Shown: positions 16,836 to 24,782, counted from the first letter of the stretch. The stretch: 42,872 nt of DNA from an uncultured Desulfobacteraceae bacterium (GCA_903953895.1 CAJBLH010000145.1:1-42872), one strand, 5' to 3'. Numbers and translations are program-made. The notes: generated by a model not told the origin, from the letters alone.

Positions 16836-17255
16836 TTATCCGCTATGTTCCTCTTTGATTGTATTCTCTCTTTCCTGTTTTCGCTGTCTGGCTGCAGCAA
16901 TCCGCTCCATCAGTTTTTTCATGTCGAAGGGAATGTGCAGATCGTCAAAAGCGCCCAGCTTCATGGCCTGGATGGACGCTATGAGCGATGCCCCATCGGA
17001 TGGCGTCATCAGAATCACTTCGATCAGTGGTTTCATTTCCTTGATGGCCTTCAGCAGCATCAGGCCGCCTTGTTTGAATTCCCGCATTCCCAGAAGCACT
17101 ACATCGATGACTTTGCGCTGAATCACCTGCCTGGCCTCTGTTTCCTGACAGGCTTCATATACGTTGAAATTTTCCGCGCGCAGCCGCTCTGCCAGATGGC
17201 GGCGAAAGGCATCGTCCATTTCAACAATCAGCAGTCTCGTCTTTGAATCCGTCAA
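16836..17255 (-). CDS. Pseudo-receiver protein lacking the phosphoacceptor
   Basis: A 139-residue REC-fold protein that has lost the phosphotransfer residues. The usual DD pair is E12-M13 (LLIVEMDDAF), the phosphoacceptor Asp is G56 (VVLLGMREF), and the Lys of the FDYLxKP motif is I108 (FDDLHIP). T84 (LMTPSDG) and the core hydrophobic pattern remain, so the fold should be intact but cannot be phosphorylated in the normal way. The start is TTG at 17255: GGAG lies 9 bases upstream and there is no ATG before residue 13. The frame is open and undamaged, so this looks like a selected pseudo-receiver rather than a pseudogene. Confidence 0.85.
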   Translation of the reverse strand: MTDSKTRLLIVEMDDAFRRHLAERLRAENFNVYEACQETEARQVIQRKVIDVVLLGMREFKQGGLMLLKAIKEMKPLIEVILMTPSDGASLIASIQAMKLGAFDDLHIPFDMKKLMERIAAARQRKQERENTIKEEHSG

Positions 17256-17378
17256 AATTAGCTACTCCATGACGCAAAGCGCCTTACAGTCTGATGCGCC
17301 AGTAAACACCCTCTGAAAAGGATGTTCGTGTATTCTCTATCAGGTGTGATCAGAGTCTATAGAACCCTCGCCCTGATT

Positions 17379-17395
17379 CTCTCCCGCAGGGAGAG
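17379..17395. repeat. REP-like hairpin
   Basis: CTCTCCC and GGGAGAG form a 7-bp stem around GCA, flanked by CCCTGATT and GGAGTT. Sequences of this sort (CTCTCCCGCAGGGAGAG) recur in intergenic regions of many proteobacteria. This is recognised by eye only. Confidence 0.5.
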
Positions 17396-17794
17396 GGAGT
17401 TAAAGAAAGACGCTGTTTGTGTGACGTTTGCGACCGGATATATGAGCAAGAGGCATGCCATTGTTATAGTTGTAATGATGTCAGTATGTTGAAAAAAAAT
17501 AGTGAAGCGGAAATATCTATGTAGGCAATATGAAACATAATGATACATTTTATATAAAACAATATAAAACAATATGAAACATATACGAAATTTCGGGTGG
17601 GTCATGCCAATAGATAATGAGCCTCCCTTTTTTTAAACAGTTTCAAAAGCGATGTAAATACCGGGAAGAGATGATGATGGACATCGACATGGATTCGGAT
17701 GTCTCCAGTCCGGAGCATATTTCCGATTTGTGCAGAGGAAGTGATATGATATTCGATTTGGCTGAAAAAAAGGGAGGGCAGGGCAGTGTATCGT

Positions 17795-17837
17795 CCGTAT
17801 CCTTTGAATACGGTGGGGCAGGTTTGAAATCTGCCCC
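17795..17837. repeat. Two adjacent intergenic stem-loops
   Basis: CCGTAT/ATACGG (17795-17813) is followed one base later by GGGGCAG/CTGCCCC around GTTTGAAAT (17815-17837). The second resembles the GGGGCAGG-type dispersed hairpins seen in many bacterial genomes. It lies just downstream of the gene ending at 17872 and could act in termination or mRNA protection, though there is no T run. Confidence 0.5.
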
Positions 17838-17871
17838 TGCCTATCGCATCACGATGAATGAAAGAATGGCA

Positions 17872-18519
17872 TCAACAGGCCGTAACATCCGAAGGCAGTG
17901 TGATTCTTAGCTCCCGGTGTTCTCGATCGGCTGTCTGCGTGGCCTGCATGTAACCGAGCAGATCAAGGGTGCTGCCATTCGTTATCGGCGCATCCACAGG
18001 AGAAAAAACAACGGCTGCACCTTCGGGTCGGGGTTGCAGAAAAAGGGCTATTTCTTTTTCCACACCGGGTCTTTCAATGATTTCCTTGAGACATAGCCAG
18101 ATCAGATTTTGAAAGTAAAACACGCGGGTTGTGATGCGGATCGGCGGTTGCGGGGGGATAAAATTCAGTGTCACACTCTTCATGGCCGCCAGCCGGGAAG
18201 AGAGTGCAATGGTCAGCGCCAGGGTATCTCCTGTATCGATGCATTTAATCGATTCATCAGCACTGTGGGCAAAGCGGTTCATATTCCGGATGATGCCGTC
18301 GGCACGCTGAATCTGTTTGCCGATGCCGATGGCCAGATTTTTCAGTCTGGCCGGATCGAGGGGCATGCCTTTTTCCGCCATGAGAGACAAATCCTCCAGG
18401 AGCCCGGCGTTTTCATTGATGACGGCCAGGGCATTTTTCAGTTCATGGGAAATCGAAGCGGATATGGAACCGAAACAGTGAAGTCCGCATTCTCCGATGG
18501 ATGCCGGGTATTCGCTCAT
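17872..18519 (-). CDS. Histidine kinase-like protein with degenerate ATP-binding domain
   Basis: A 215-residue soluble protein. Residues about 16-90 form a HisKA dimerisation helix pair with phosphoacceptor-like H25 in SISASISHELKN and the IIRNMNRFAHSADES helix. The remainder has the length of an HATPase domain, but the N box reads LIWLCLKEIIE without the Asn pair, and no DxGxG or GxGxG box is visible. It probably cannot autophosphorylate; it could be a phosphotransfer intermediate (Hpt-like) or a dominant-negative partner. It overlaps the upstream receiver gene by 4 bp (ATGA), so the two are translationally coupled. Confidence 0.75.
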   Translation of the reverse strand: MSEYPASIGECGLHCFGSISASISHELKNALAVINENAGLLEDLSLMAEKGMPLDPARLKNLAIGIGKQIQRADGIIRNMNRFAHSADESIKCIDTGDTLALTIALSSRLAAMKSVTLNFIPPQPPIRITTRVFYFQNLIWLCLKEIIERPGVEKEIALFLQPRPEGAAVVFSPVDAPITNGSTLDLLGYMQATQTADREHRELRITLPSDVTAC

Positions 18520-18890
18520 TTATCGTCTCCTTTTTGCTGTACCACCTCATTCATTTTTTCAATCAGGGATTCTATTTTTACCGGTTTGACCAGATAAAAG
18601 TCTTTTCCGGCTTCTGCGGCCCCGATTTTAAAATCGTCTTCCGATCCGTGCCCGGTCATGAAAATGAATTTCATCTGCGGATACAGAGCCTGCAGCCGTT
18701 TCTTCAGTTCCAGACCACTGATTTTAGGGATCTTGACATCCAGAACCGCCAGATCGAATGTTTCGGATTGCGCCAGTTCCAGAGCCGCCGTGCTGCTGGT
18801 GGCCCATACGGCGTCAATTCCTCTTAGAGCCAGGCGTTCGGCCAGTGTTGAAACCAGTTGCTCTTCGTCGTCAACCAGCAATACACGCAT
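18516..18890 (-). CDS. Receiver-only response regulator
   Basis: A 124-residue single REC domain with intact D7/D8, phosphoacceptor D51 (AVLDVKIPKISG), T79 (FMTGHGSE) and K102 (YLVKP). Its ATG and ribosome site (AAAGGAGAGG) lie inside the 3' end of the upstream dCache kinase gene, a 20-bp overlap, and it overlaps the downstream kinase-like gene by 4 bp. The three genes 20622 to 17872 thus form a tightly coupled unit: sensor kinase, receiver, degenerate kinase. Confidence 0.9.
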   Translation of the reverse strand: MRVLLVDDEEQLVSTLAERLALRGIDAVWATSSTAALELAQSETFDLAVLDVKIPKISGLELKKRLQALYPQMKFIFMTGHGSEDDFKIGAAEAGKDFYLVKPVKIESLIEKMNEVVQQKGDDK

Positions 18891-20622
18891 TCCCCTCTCC
18901 TTTCTTTTTTTTATAAGTCAGCGGCAGCATGATATTAAACCGGGTGCCTTTGCCGACCGTGCTGTGAACCTGAATCGTTCCGCCGATTTCCTGCACCAGC
19001 CCATAGGTAATGGACAGACCCAGTCCGGTACCGCCGGTTCGGCTTTTGGTGGTGAAAAACGGTTCAAACACGCGCTTCATGTCGGACTCGGAAATACCGC
19101 ATCCGTTATCTGCCACCATGACGGCGATCTTATCTTCATTGTGTCTGGATACTTTGATTTCCAGCAGGCCGCCTTCCGTCATGGCGGCAAAGGCATTGTT
19201 GATCAGATTGAGGAGAATCTGCTGGAGTTTTCCCCGATCGCTTTCAAATTCCGGAATATCGTCCGGAATATCCACGGCAATTGTGATGCTTTTGTATTCG
19301 GCTTCTTTGACAAGAAACCCCAGTACATCATTGACGACGGATTGGATACTGAGCTTTTGAACGCTCACTTCGATATGCCGGGCAAAATTGAGCAACCGCT
19401 TGGTGATGGCGCCGCACCGTTCCACCGAAGAAATGATGGAATCGACCAGGCCGTTCAACTTGGCATCACCGGTATATTCTTTCCGAAAGGAAAAGATGTC
19501 TTTGATGAGCCCGGCTTTTTCGTTGATGATGGCCAGGGGATTATTGATCTCGTGGGCAACGCCGGCAGCCAGCCGTCCGATGGAAGCCAGCTTGTTGGCA
19601 TATTCCACCTGGTGGAGTGTCATGACCCGCCGCTGATCCGCCAGATAGACATTATTGACCAGATAGGTGGATACGCCGATAATGACCATCAGAATGGCGG
19701 ATATGCTGAATATCAGAAATCCGGTCAATTGGGATCGGGTTTCAAACCACGGCTTCATCAGCTCGGTTTTTTGCTTGGTCACGATCAGGATGAAGGGGGT
19801 GTCCGTAATGTAGGCATAACCGACGATCAGATCTCTTTCATCTTTGTCTGAAGTCTGATAAACAACTGTATTGGTAGAGTATTCCGGAACAGAAAGCGGA
19901 ACTTTTTCCAGCACCGCATTCTGATATCGGGAAGGCATCTGAAGAATACCGTCCTGATTGATGATAAACGCATCCCCCGTTCCCACCAGTTCGATATCCG
20001 ACAAGAGCGCTCTGAACCAATCCATATCCAGAGATGCCCGAATGACAAAAAAAGAACCGTCCGGCAGGTTATGTTTGACGGCGATGACAAAATGCGGCAC
20101 ATGACGAATTCCGAGAAACACGTCACTGATGTAAACATGGCGCTCCACGACTTCCCGATACCATGCCTGATTACTGTAGTCCACGCCAATGAGATGATAT
20201 GGCCCCACGTAATTGACTTGAACGCCTGATTCATCAATGACGCCGATATCACAAAACCCGCCGATGCTTTTTTTCAGGTTTTCCAGAATCTCGGACAGGC
20301 GGCCCGGGTTGTTGAGGTCTTCCAGGGTATTGTCGTGAATGATAAAATTCAGGGCTAGTTTTCGTTCGTCCAGAAAAAAAGAAATACTCCGCCGGGTATT
20401 CGAAACCAGGCGTGAGGTTCGGAGCAGGATTTCCGATTCAATGGCGTTCTGCGCCACGTTGTAGTCGATGGTCGCCATGAAAATCAGCGGAATCAGTGCA
20501 ACTCCCGCTGTCAGAAACACAGCCAGCTTCCAGATTTTTCGAAAATTGAACAGGGACTTGAATGGCCCGGCGGCCACATCCTGATGATCCCAGAATTTGG
20601 GTTTGAAGCGGATTGCTATCAT
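18871..20622 (-). CDS. dCache-domain sensor histidine kinase (2)
   Basis: A 583-residue membrane kinase. TM1 at about residues 32-51, double-Cache sensor at about 60-290 (HVYISDVFLGIRHVPHFVIAV), TM2 at about 300-322. HisKA has phosphoacceptor H357 in GRLAAGVAHEINNP. HATPase boxes are complete: LLNLINNAFAAM (N), DNGCG at 505-509, FEPFFTTK at 519-526 and GGTGLGLSI at 530-538. GAGG precedes the ATG. It is a clear paralogue of the kinase at 9847-11610, sharing the Cache core and the kinase core, so the two signalling modules probably arose by duplication. It lies 35 bases downstream of the kinase-like/REC fusion gene. Confidence 0.92.
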   Translation of the reverse strand: MIAIRFKPKFWDHQDVAAGPFKSLFNFRKIWKLAVFLTAGVALIPLIFMATIDYNVAQNAIESEILLRTSRLVSNTRRSISFFLDERKLALNFIIHDNTLEDLNNPGRLSEILENLKKSIGGFCDIGVIDESGVQVNYVGPYHLIGVDYSNQAWYREVVERHVYISDVFLGIRHVPHFVIAVKHNLPDGSFFVIRASLDMDWFRALLSDIELVGTGDAFIINQDGILQMPSRYQNAVLEKVPLSVPEYSTNTVVYQTSDKDERDLIVGYAYITDTPFILIVTKQKTELMKPWFETRSQLTGFLIFSISAILMVIIGVSTYLVNNVYLADQRRVMTLHQVEYANKLASIGRLAAGVAHEINNPLAIINEKAGLIKDIFSFRKEYTGDAKLNGLVDSIISSVERCGAITKRLLNFARHIEVSVQKLSIQSVVNDVLGFLVKEAEYKSITIAVDIPDDIPEFESDRGKLQQILLNLINNAFAAMTEGGLLEIKVSRHNEDKIAVMVADNGCGISESDMKRVFEPFFTTKSRTGGTGLGLSITYGLVQEIGGTIQVHSTVGKGTRFNIMLPLTYKKKKGEGNACIAG

Positions 20623-20657
20623 GGTTTCCTCACGGCGTCATCTCCAGCCGATTTCGT

Positions 20658-21890
20658 TTAGGATACACCGGATTTTTTTTTCTGAGAATGTATTTTTTCA
20701 TTGGCTTGTTTCAATGTTTCACTCAAGACATCGATATCAACAGGTTTATGCAGATAGGCAAAAGCGCCCAGACCCATGCAGGTCTGACGGTCCGCTTCCG
20801 AACCATGTCCCGTCAGGATGATGACTTCAATTCCGGGCTGGGTTTCCTTGACCCGGCGAAGGACTTCGATGCCGTCGATACCCGGCATTTTGAGATCCAG
20901 AATCATGACTTCGGGCTCTTCATCGTGAACCAGTTTCAGGGCGGATTCTCCGTCAAAGGCCACGGCAGAACCCATATCCCGAAGGAGCAGGCGTTCGGAC
21001 AGGGTCTGGACGAATTCCCGTTCGTCATCCACGAGCAACACTTTGGATGGAACTTCAAAATCGAATTTCCGGTAGATATCCGACTGGTGAAAATCTTTCC
21101 CGACGCAGGTTTCAATCTCTTTAACGCCCGGAACTGCACCGGCAATGGATTTCAATTCCTGTTCAAGGCGGCTTAGCATCAGCACGTGCTTGTTGATGGT
21201 CAGGGTTACCGCGCCATTTTCGGCGCTGACGCCCACCTGATGGCCTTCATTGGCCAGGGCGACCTCCACCTGAGCGGAAAGACGGAAATCTTCGACGGTC
21301 TGCCGGGATTGCTCGGTTGGCAGCAGCACGTCTTTTTTCAGATTGTTCAGAATCAGTTGAATGGCATCGTTCGTATTGGTTTTGTTCATGGGCAGTATCA
21401 TGTCATAAAGAGATGGATTCCACGGGTCCGACAGGCTGAACAAGGTGTGAATCCAGGTAGCGCAGTCCTCATCTTGTCCGTGTATCCATTTGGCTGCTTC
21501 TTTATCAGAAATCCCTTTGGCTTTGGCTGCCAGAGTGATCCTGAAATTCATATCCGCAATCAGGCAGATCCGCAGAACATGACTGACCGCTTTCGGGATC
21601 AAATGACCTGAAAAACCGGACAGCAACAGGTCGTCACCGGTCAATTTTTCGGCCAGCGCCAGTTTCAGATAGGCGATCGATCGTTCCTTTTCATGCGTAA
21701 ACTTGTTGAATATCGATGTCCGTGAAACAAAGGCGCGGCTGATTTTGGATGCATCGATCCCTGAAAGCCTTGCGGCCTCATCTGTCAGATCGTTGTCTGT
21801 GACCTTCCGATATCCTGTATGGGCAATAATTTCCTGAAGCACGATATCTTCATTGCAAAACGTACCGGGGAAAATCGTTATGATCGGCAT
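20658..21890 (-). CDS. Cytidylate kinase-like / BON-like / receiver fusion protein
   Basis: A 410-residue protein with three parts. Residues about 1-195 resemble the cytidylate kinase-like family (PF13189-type): N-terminal IITIFPG, a YRKVTDNDL turn, AAKWIHGQDEDCATWIH and DPWNPSLYDMILPMN. The expected P-loop is degenerate (PGTFCNED, no GxGK), so catalysis is doubtful. Residues about 200-270 have a BON-like alpha-beta pattern (VEVALANEGHQVGVSAENGAVTLT in two steps, then VPGVKEIETCV). Residues about 280-400 are an intact REC domain: VDDE, phosphoacceptor in MILDLKMPGIDG, LTGHGSE and YLHKP. AGAGGAG precedes the ATG. It is first in line with receiver/kinase genes and next to SulP. Its role is not known; a receiver-controlled nucleotide- or lipid-binding switch is one idea. 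Confidence 0.8.
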   Translation of the reverse strand: MPIITIFPGTFCNEDIVLQEIIAHTGYRKVTDNDLTDEAARLSGIDASKISRAFVSRTSIFNKFTHEKERSIAYLKLALAEKLTGDDLLLSGFSGHLIPKAVSHVLRICLIADMNFRITLAAKAKGISDKEAAKWIHGQDEDCATWIHTLFSLSDPWNPSLYDMILPMNKTNTNDAIQLILNNLKKDVLLPTEQSRQTVEDFRLSAQVEVALANEGHQVGVSAENGAVTLTINKHVLMLSRLEQELKSIAGAVPGVKEIETCVGKDFHQSDIYRKFDFEVPSKVLLVDDEREFVQTLSERLLLRDMGSAVAFDGESALKLVHDEEPEVMILDLKMPGIDGIEVLRRVKETQPGIEVIILTGHGSEADRQTCMGLGAFAYLHKPVDIDVLSETLKQANEKIHSQKKKSGVS

Positions 21891-21924
21891 ATGGCTCCTC
21901 TTCTCTTAGAAAGTATGAATGATG

Positions 21925-21976
21925 AAGTATGAAGTATGAATGTTGGGGGAAGTTTCATCATTCATACTTCATACTT
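21925..21976. repeat. Long perfect inverted repeat between SulP and the fusion gene
   Basis: An 18-bp arm (AAGTATGAAGTATGAATG) at 21925-21942 is repeated in perfect inverse at 21959-21976 with a 16-base loop. The AAGTATGAA unit occurs again just before it (21911-21919). It could stop transcription from the SulP gene or belong to a dispersed repeat family; there is no clear T run on the minus strand. Confidence 0.75.
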
Positions 21977-21984
21977 TTCTTAAC

Positions 21985-24108
21985 TTAATTCAGGTTGCAG
22001 ACCGTCAACGGGCATACCGGCTCGTCCCCATCCTTGTGTGTGGGGTCGTAAATGGCGTGAATGGCTAATTCCATGGTCGGATATAAATGGTCCGCGCCAA
22101 TTTTTGCAGCCAGGTGGGTGCGCTCGATCACCTTCATGACTGCTTCGTTCACACCGCTCAGGGAAATATCCAGTCCGGCGCTGCGGATTCGATCTATCAG
22201 CAAAGATAGCGTTTCTTCTCCGGATGCGTCAATATCATTGATGCCGTTGGAGACAATTAAAATATGTTTGAGTGTTTCCCGGCTCAGCATCAGTTCGGTG
22301 ATCTGGTCGTCGAGATAACTCGAGTTGGCGAAAAACAAGGGCCCGTCGAACCGGATCATGGAAATATATTTGCATTCATGCAGGCCGTGGGTTGTCACAC
22401 AGCGGAGGGCGTCATCCTCATCTCTGGCAAGGGAGGCGACGTTCGGCCGCATGCTTTTGTAAAGAAAAACCATCAGGGAGAGGCTTACACCCACCATGAT
22501 CCCTTTATCCAGATGCGGCGCAAACCACAGGGTGCAGACAAAAGAAATGATGGAAATGGCGCCGTCATATTTCTGGGCTTTCCAGGCATGGACAAAACCG
22601 GAGATGTTGATCAGGCCGATGACTGCCAGCATGATGACTGCAGCCAGAACGGACTGGGGCAGATGGTAGAGCAGGGGGGTAAAAAAGAGCAGGGCGATGA
22701 CCACGGCGATGCTGGTAAAAACACTGGAAAGGCCAGAGACCGCACCTGCCTGCAGGTTGACGGCAGACCGCGAAAATGAACCCGACGTCGGATAGCTTTT
22801 GCCGATCGCCCCCAGGATGTTGGCCAGTCCCTGACCGATAAGCTCCTGATTGGGGTCCAGCCGCTGACCGGTTTTTCCGGCCATGGCCTTGGCGATGGAA
22901 ATGGCTTCCATGAACCCCAGCAGGGAAATGATGGCGGCATAGGGAAACAGTTGACCGATCACATTCAGACGAATCGTTGGAATGGTAAACGCCGGCAGCC
23001 CTTTGGGAACGGTTCCGACGACTTCACCGCCGCCGGTCATCCGGATTTTATCCAACTTCAGCGGTGAATTTCCCATTCGGATCCGCCAGATCCGCCCATC
23101 GGTTTTTATGTCCTGCGGCAGATTGTCCTTGGGGAAAAATTTCAGGGCGCCGTCTGTCTGCGGAGCGCCGACAAACAGGAAATTACGGATTTCTTCCCGA
23201 TAAATCTGCGCATCGTAATTGATCAGATCGCTTTTGGTGGAAAGCATTTTATCCTGATGTTCGGCTTCCAGGGCGGCCAGCAGGTCATGTCTGCTCTTGG
23301 CGTCTTCGACTTGTCTGGTGATCTCGGTGCGCTTTTCGGCGATAGGGGGCAGGGAATTGACGGCGGCATTGAATTTATCCACCATTTCAATGGCTCTTTT
23401 GGAGTTGATGGTTGAAATGTTGACCGTGACATCATGCTCGAAATTCATGGCCCACGAAAGAACCGTGGTGATAACAACAGCCACCAGCACATTGGGGATG
23501 CGGGGTGCCAACCGCTTCAGTCCGTACATGATGGCGAATGCCAGAACCCCCATGGCCAGAGTGGGCCAGTGGGTATAATGAACGGCTGCCTGAACGACTT
23601 TGATGATGGTTTCATAATGATGGGGGGCATTGTCAACGTTTACACCGAACATTTTGGAAAGCTGGGAGGTGGCGATGATTATGGCGGCGGCATTGGTAAA
23701 TCCGTTGACGACCGGGTGAGACAGAAAATTGACGACCAGGCCCAGTCTGAGAACACCGAGGCTGAGTTGAAAAACACCCACCATCAGCGCCAGTAAAATC
23801 GCATAGACGATGTAGCCTTCGCTTCCGGCGGTGGCCAGCGGTGCTAAAGACGCCGATGTCATCAGGGAGACGACGGCAACCGGTCCGGTTGCCAACTGGC
23901 GGCTGGAGCCGAAAAGCGAGGCAATCATGGGCGGAAGAAACGAAGCGTAGAGACCATAATAAGGGGGCAGGCCGGCCAGTTGTGCATACGCCATGGATTG
24001 CGGGATCAAGACGAGTGCTACTGTGAGCCCTGCCAATCCATCGGTTCTAAGATCCGATACCGTGTAGCCTTTAAACCAGGTCAAAAACGGAAAAAATCGT
24101 TTATACAT
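21985..24108 (-). CDS. SulP family anion permease with STAS domain and a coiled-coil insert
   Basis: A 707-residue SulP/SLC26 transporter: VALVLIPQSMAYAQLAGLPP and SSRQLATGPVAVVSLM at the N-terminal core, GFTNAAAIIIATSQL, then NQELIGQGLANILGA and SGSFSRSAVNLQAGA further on, and a C-terminal STAS domain at about residues 560-685 (IDASGEETLSLLIDRI). Between the SWAMNF helix end and GLPAFTIP, at about residues 225-362, lies an extra charged segment of about 135 residues predicted to contain coiled coil; typical SulP proteins have only a few residues here. The ATG at 24108 is preferred over a GTG at 24117 because AGGTGG lies 5 bases before it. It follows a TetR gene in a short operon. Sulfate, bicarbonate or another anion could be carried. 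Confidence 0.9.
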   Translation of the reverse strand: MYKRFFPFLTWFKGYTVSDLRTDGLAGLTVALVLIPQSMAYAQLAGLPPYYGLYASFLPPMIASLFGSSRQLATGPVAVVSLMTSASLAPLATAGSEGYIVYAILLALMVGVFQLSLGVLRLGLVVNFLSHPVVNGFTNAAAIIIATSQLSKMFGVNVDNAPHHYETIIKVVQAAVHYTHWPTLAMGVLAFAIMYGLKRLAPRIPNVLVAVVITTVLSWAMNFEHDVTVNISTINSKRAIEMVDKFNAAVNSLPPIAEKRTEITRQVEDAKSRHDLLAALEAEHQDKMLSTKSDLINYDAQIYREEIRNFLFVGAPQTDGALKFFPKDNLPQDIKTDGRIWRIRMGNSPLKLDKIRMTGGGEVVGTVPKGLPAFTIPTIRLNVIGQLFPYAAIISLLGFMEAISIAKAMAGKTGQRLDPNQELIGQGLANILGAIGKSYPTSGSFSRSAVNLQAGAVSGLSSVFTSIAVVIALLFFTPLLYHLPQSVLAAVIMLAVIGLINISGFVHAWKAQKYDGAISIISFVCTLWFAPHLDKGIMVGVSLSLMVFLYKSMRPNVASLARDEDDALRCVTTHGLHECKYISMIRFDGPLFFANSSYLDDQITELMLSRETLKHILIVSNGINDIDASGEETLSLLIDRIRSAGLDISLSGVNEAVMKVIERTHLAAKIGADHLYPTMELAIHAIYDPTHKDGDEPVCPLTVCNLN

Positions 24109-24117
24109 GTATTCCAC

Positions 24118-24711
24118 CTATCCTGTAACGGGTTTATTTTCCAGCATCCTCCTGCAGGATGCAATCAATTCGTTAAACAGCGCTCCGGCATCGTAAAGAT
24201 TGTAGAGTTTGAACCGTACCAGCCCATCCACCATCGTAAATACGATGAGGGCGACTTTTCTGGCAGGCAGGGGGGCGATGGACCCGTCGGCCTGACCGGC
24301 GAGGATGGCCTGTTCAAAAATATCCACAAAGCAGTTGTAAATGGATTCCAGATGTTGCCGGCAAACCGGATTGACTTCCGCCAGTTCGTATGGATATCGG
24401 CGGTGAAGCAGCAGAAAAAAATCTTCTTTCAGTCCCGCCAGATACAGATAAAAGGAAATCGCACCGTCCATCATCTCGATGCCGGTTTCAAATTGTCTGT
24501 TCTCGGTATATCGGTTGAATTCGAACAGAATTTCTTCTTTGGCGGTTTTTAATATTTCCAGAAAGATGTCCTGCTTGGTTTTGAAATGGTAAAAAATCGT
24601 GCCTTCCGCAGCACCTGTTGTTTTGGACAGCTCTGCCATGGACGTGTCTTTGAAACCTTTTCTGGCAAAAAGCTGCATGGCCGCCCGCAGAATGATCTCT
24701 TTTTTTTTCAT
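24118..24711 (-). CDS. TetR family transcriptional regulator
   Basis: A 197-residue TetR protein: N-terminal helix-turn-helix (ILRAAMQLFARKGFKDTSM, then GAAEGTIFYHFKTKQDIF), and a helical ligand-binding region. The ATG at 24711 is used rather than a TTG one codon upstream because GGAG lies 8 bases before it. The gene is followed 9 bases later by the SulP permease. A strong promoter and a perfect 14-bp palindrome lie directly upstream, so it very likely represses itself and SulP. Confidence 0.93.
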   Translation of the reverse strand: MKKKEIILRAAMQLFARKGFKDTSMAELSKTTGAAEGTIFYHFKTKQDIFLEILKTAKEEILFEFNRYTENRQFETGIEMMDGAISFYLYLAGLKEDFFLLLHRRYPYELAEVNPVCRQHLESIYNCFVDIFEQAILAGQADGSIAPLPARKVALIVFTMVDGLVRFKLYNLYDAGALFNELIASCRRMLENKPVTG

Positions 24712-24732
24712 CAAAAAATCTCCAAAAATTAA

Positions 24733-24746
24733 ACTGAGTACTCAGT
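24733..24746. promoter_or_regulatory. TetR operator palindrome
   Basis: ACTGAGTACTCAGT is a perfect 14-bp palindrome starting some 7 bases downstream of the -10 element, covering the expected transcription start. TetR-family repressors commonly use operators of this shape in this position. Confidence 0.8.
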
Positions 24747-24753
24747 CTGTTTT

Positions 24754-24782
24754 TTAATAAACGAAAGAAACATCGGTGTCAA
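24754..24782 (-). promoter_or_regulatory. Sigma70-type promoter of the tetR-sulP operon
   Basis: On the minus strand a perfect -35 TTGACA (24777-24782) is followed by a 17-base spacer and the -10 TATTAA (24754-24759). The operator palindrome lies just downstream, consistent with autorepression. Confidence 0.75.

Larger units (their letters stand above)
17256..17871. other. 616-base gap with REP-like hairpins and AT-rich repeats
   Basis: No convincing gene. It holds a CTCTCCCGCAGGGAGAG hairpin (17379-17395), an AT-rich tract with CAATATGAAACAT twice (17526-17538, 17570-17582), and two adjacent stem-loops at 17795-17837. A plus-strand frame at 17617-17910 (97 codons) overlaps the end of the next gene and has low-complexity, unrecognised content, so I do not call it. 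Confidence 0.6.

Noticed and set aside
17357-17605. Minus-strand 82-codon frame ahead of the pseudo-receiver
   Set aside because: Runs through AT-rich repeats and the REP-like hairpin, has no ribosome site and ends in low-complexity residues.
17617-17910. Plus-strand 97-codon frame
   Set aside because: Overlaps the end of the kinase-like gene on the other strand, includes two stem-loops, has unusual composition and no recognisable motif.
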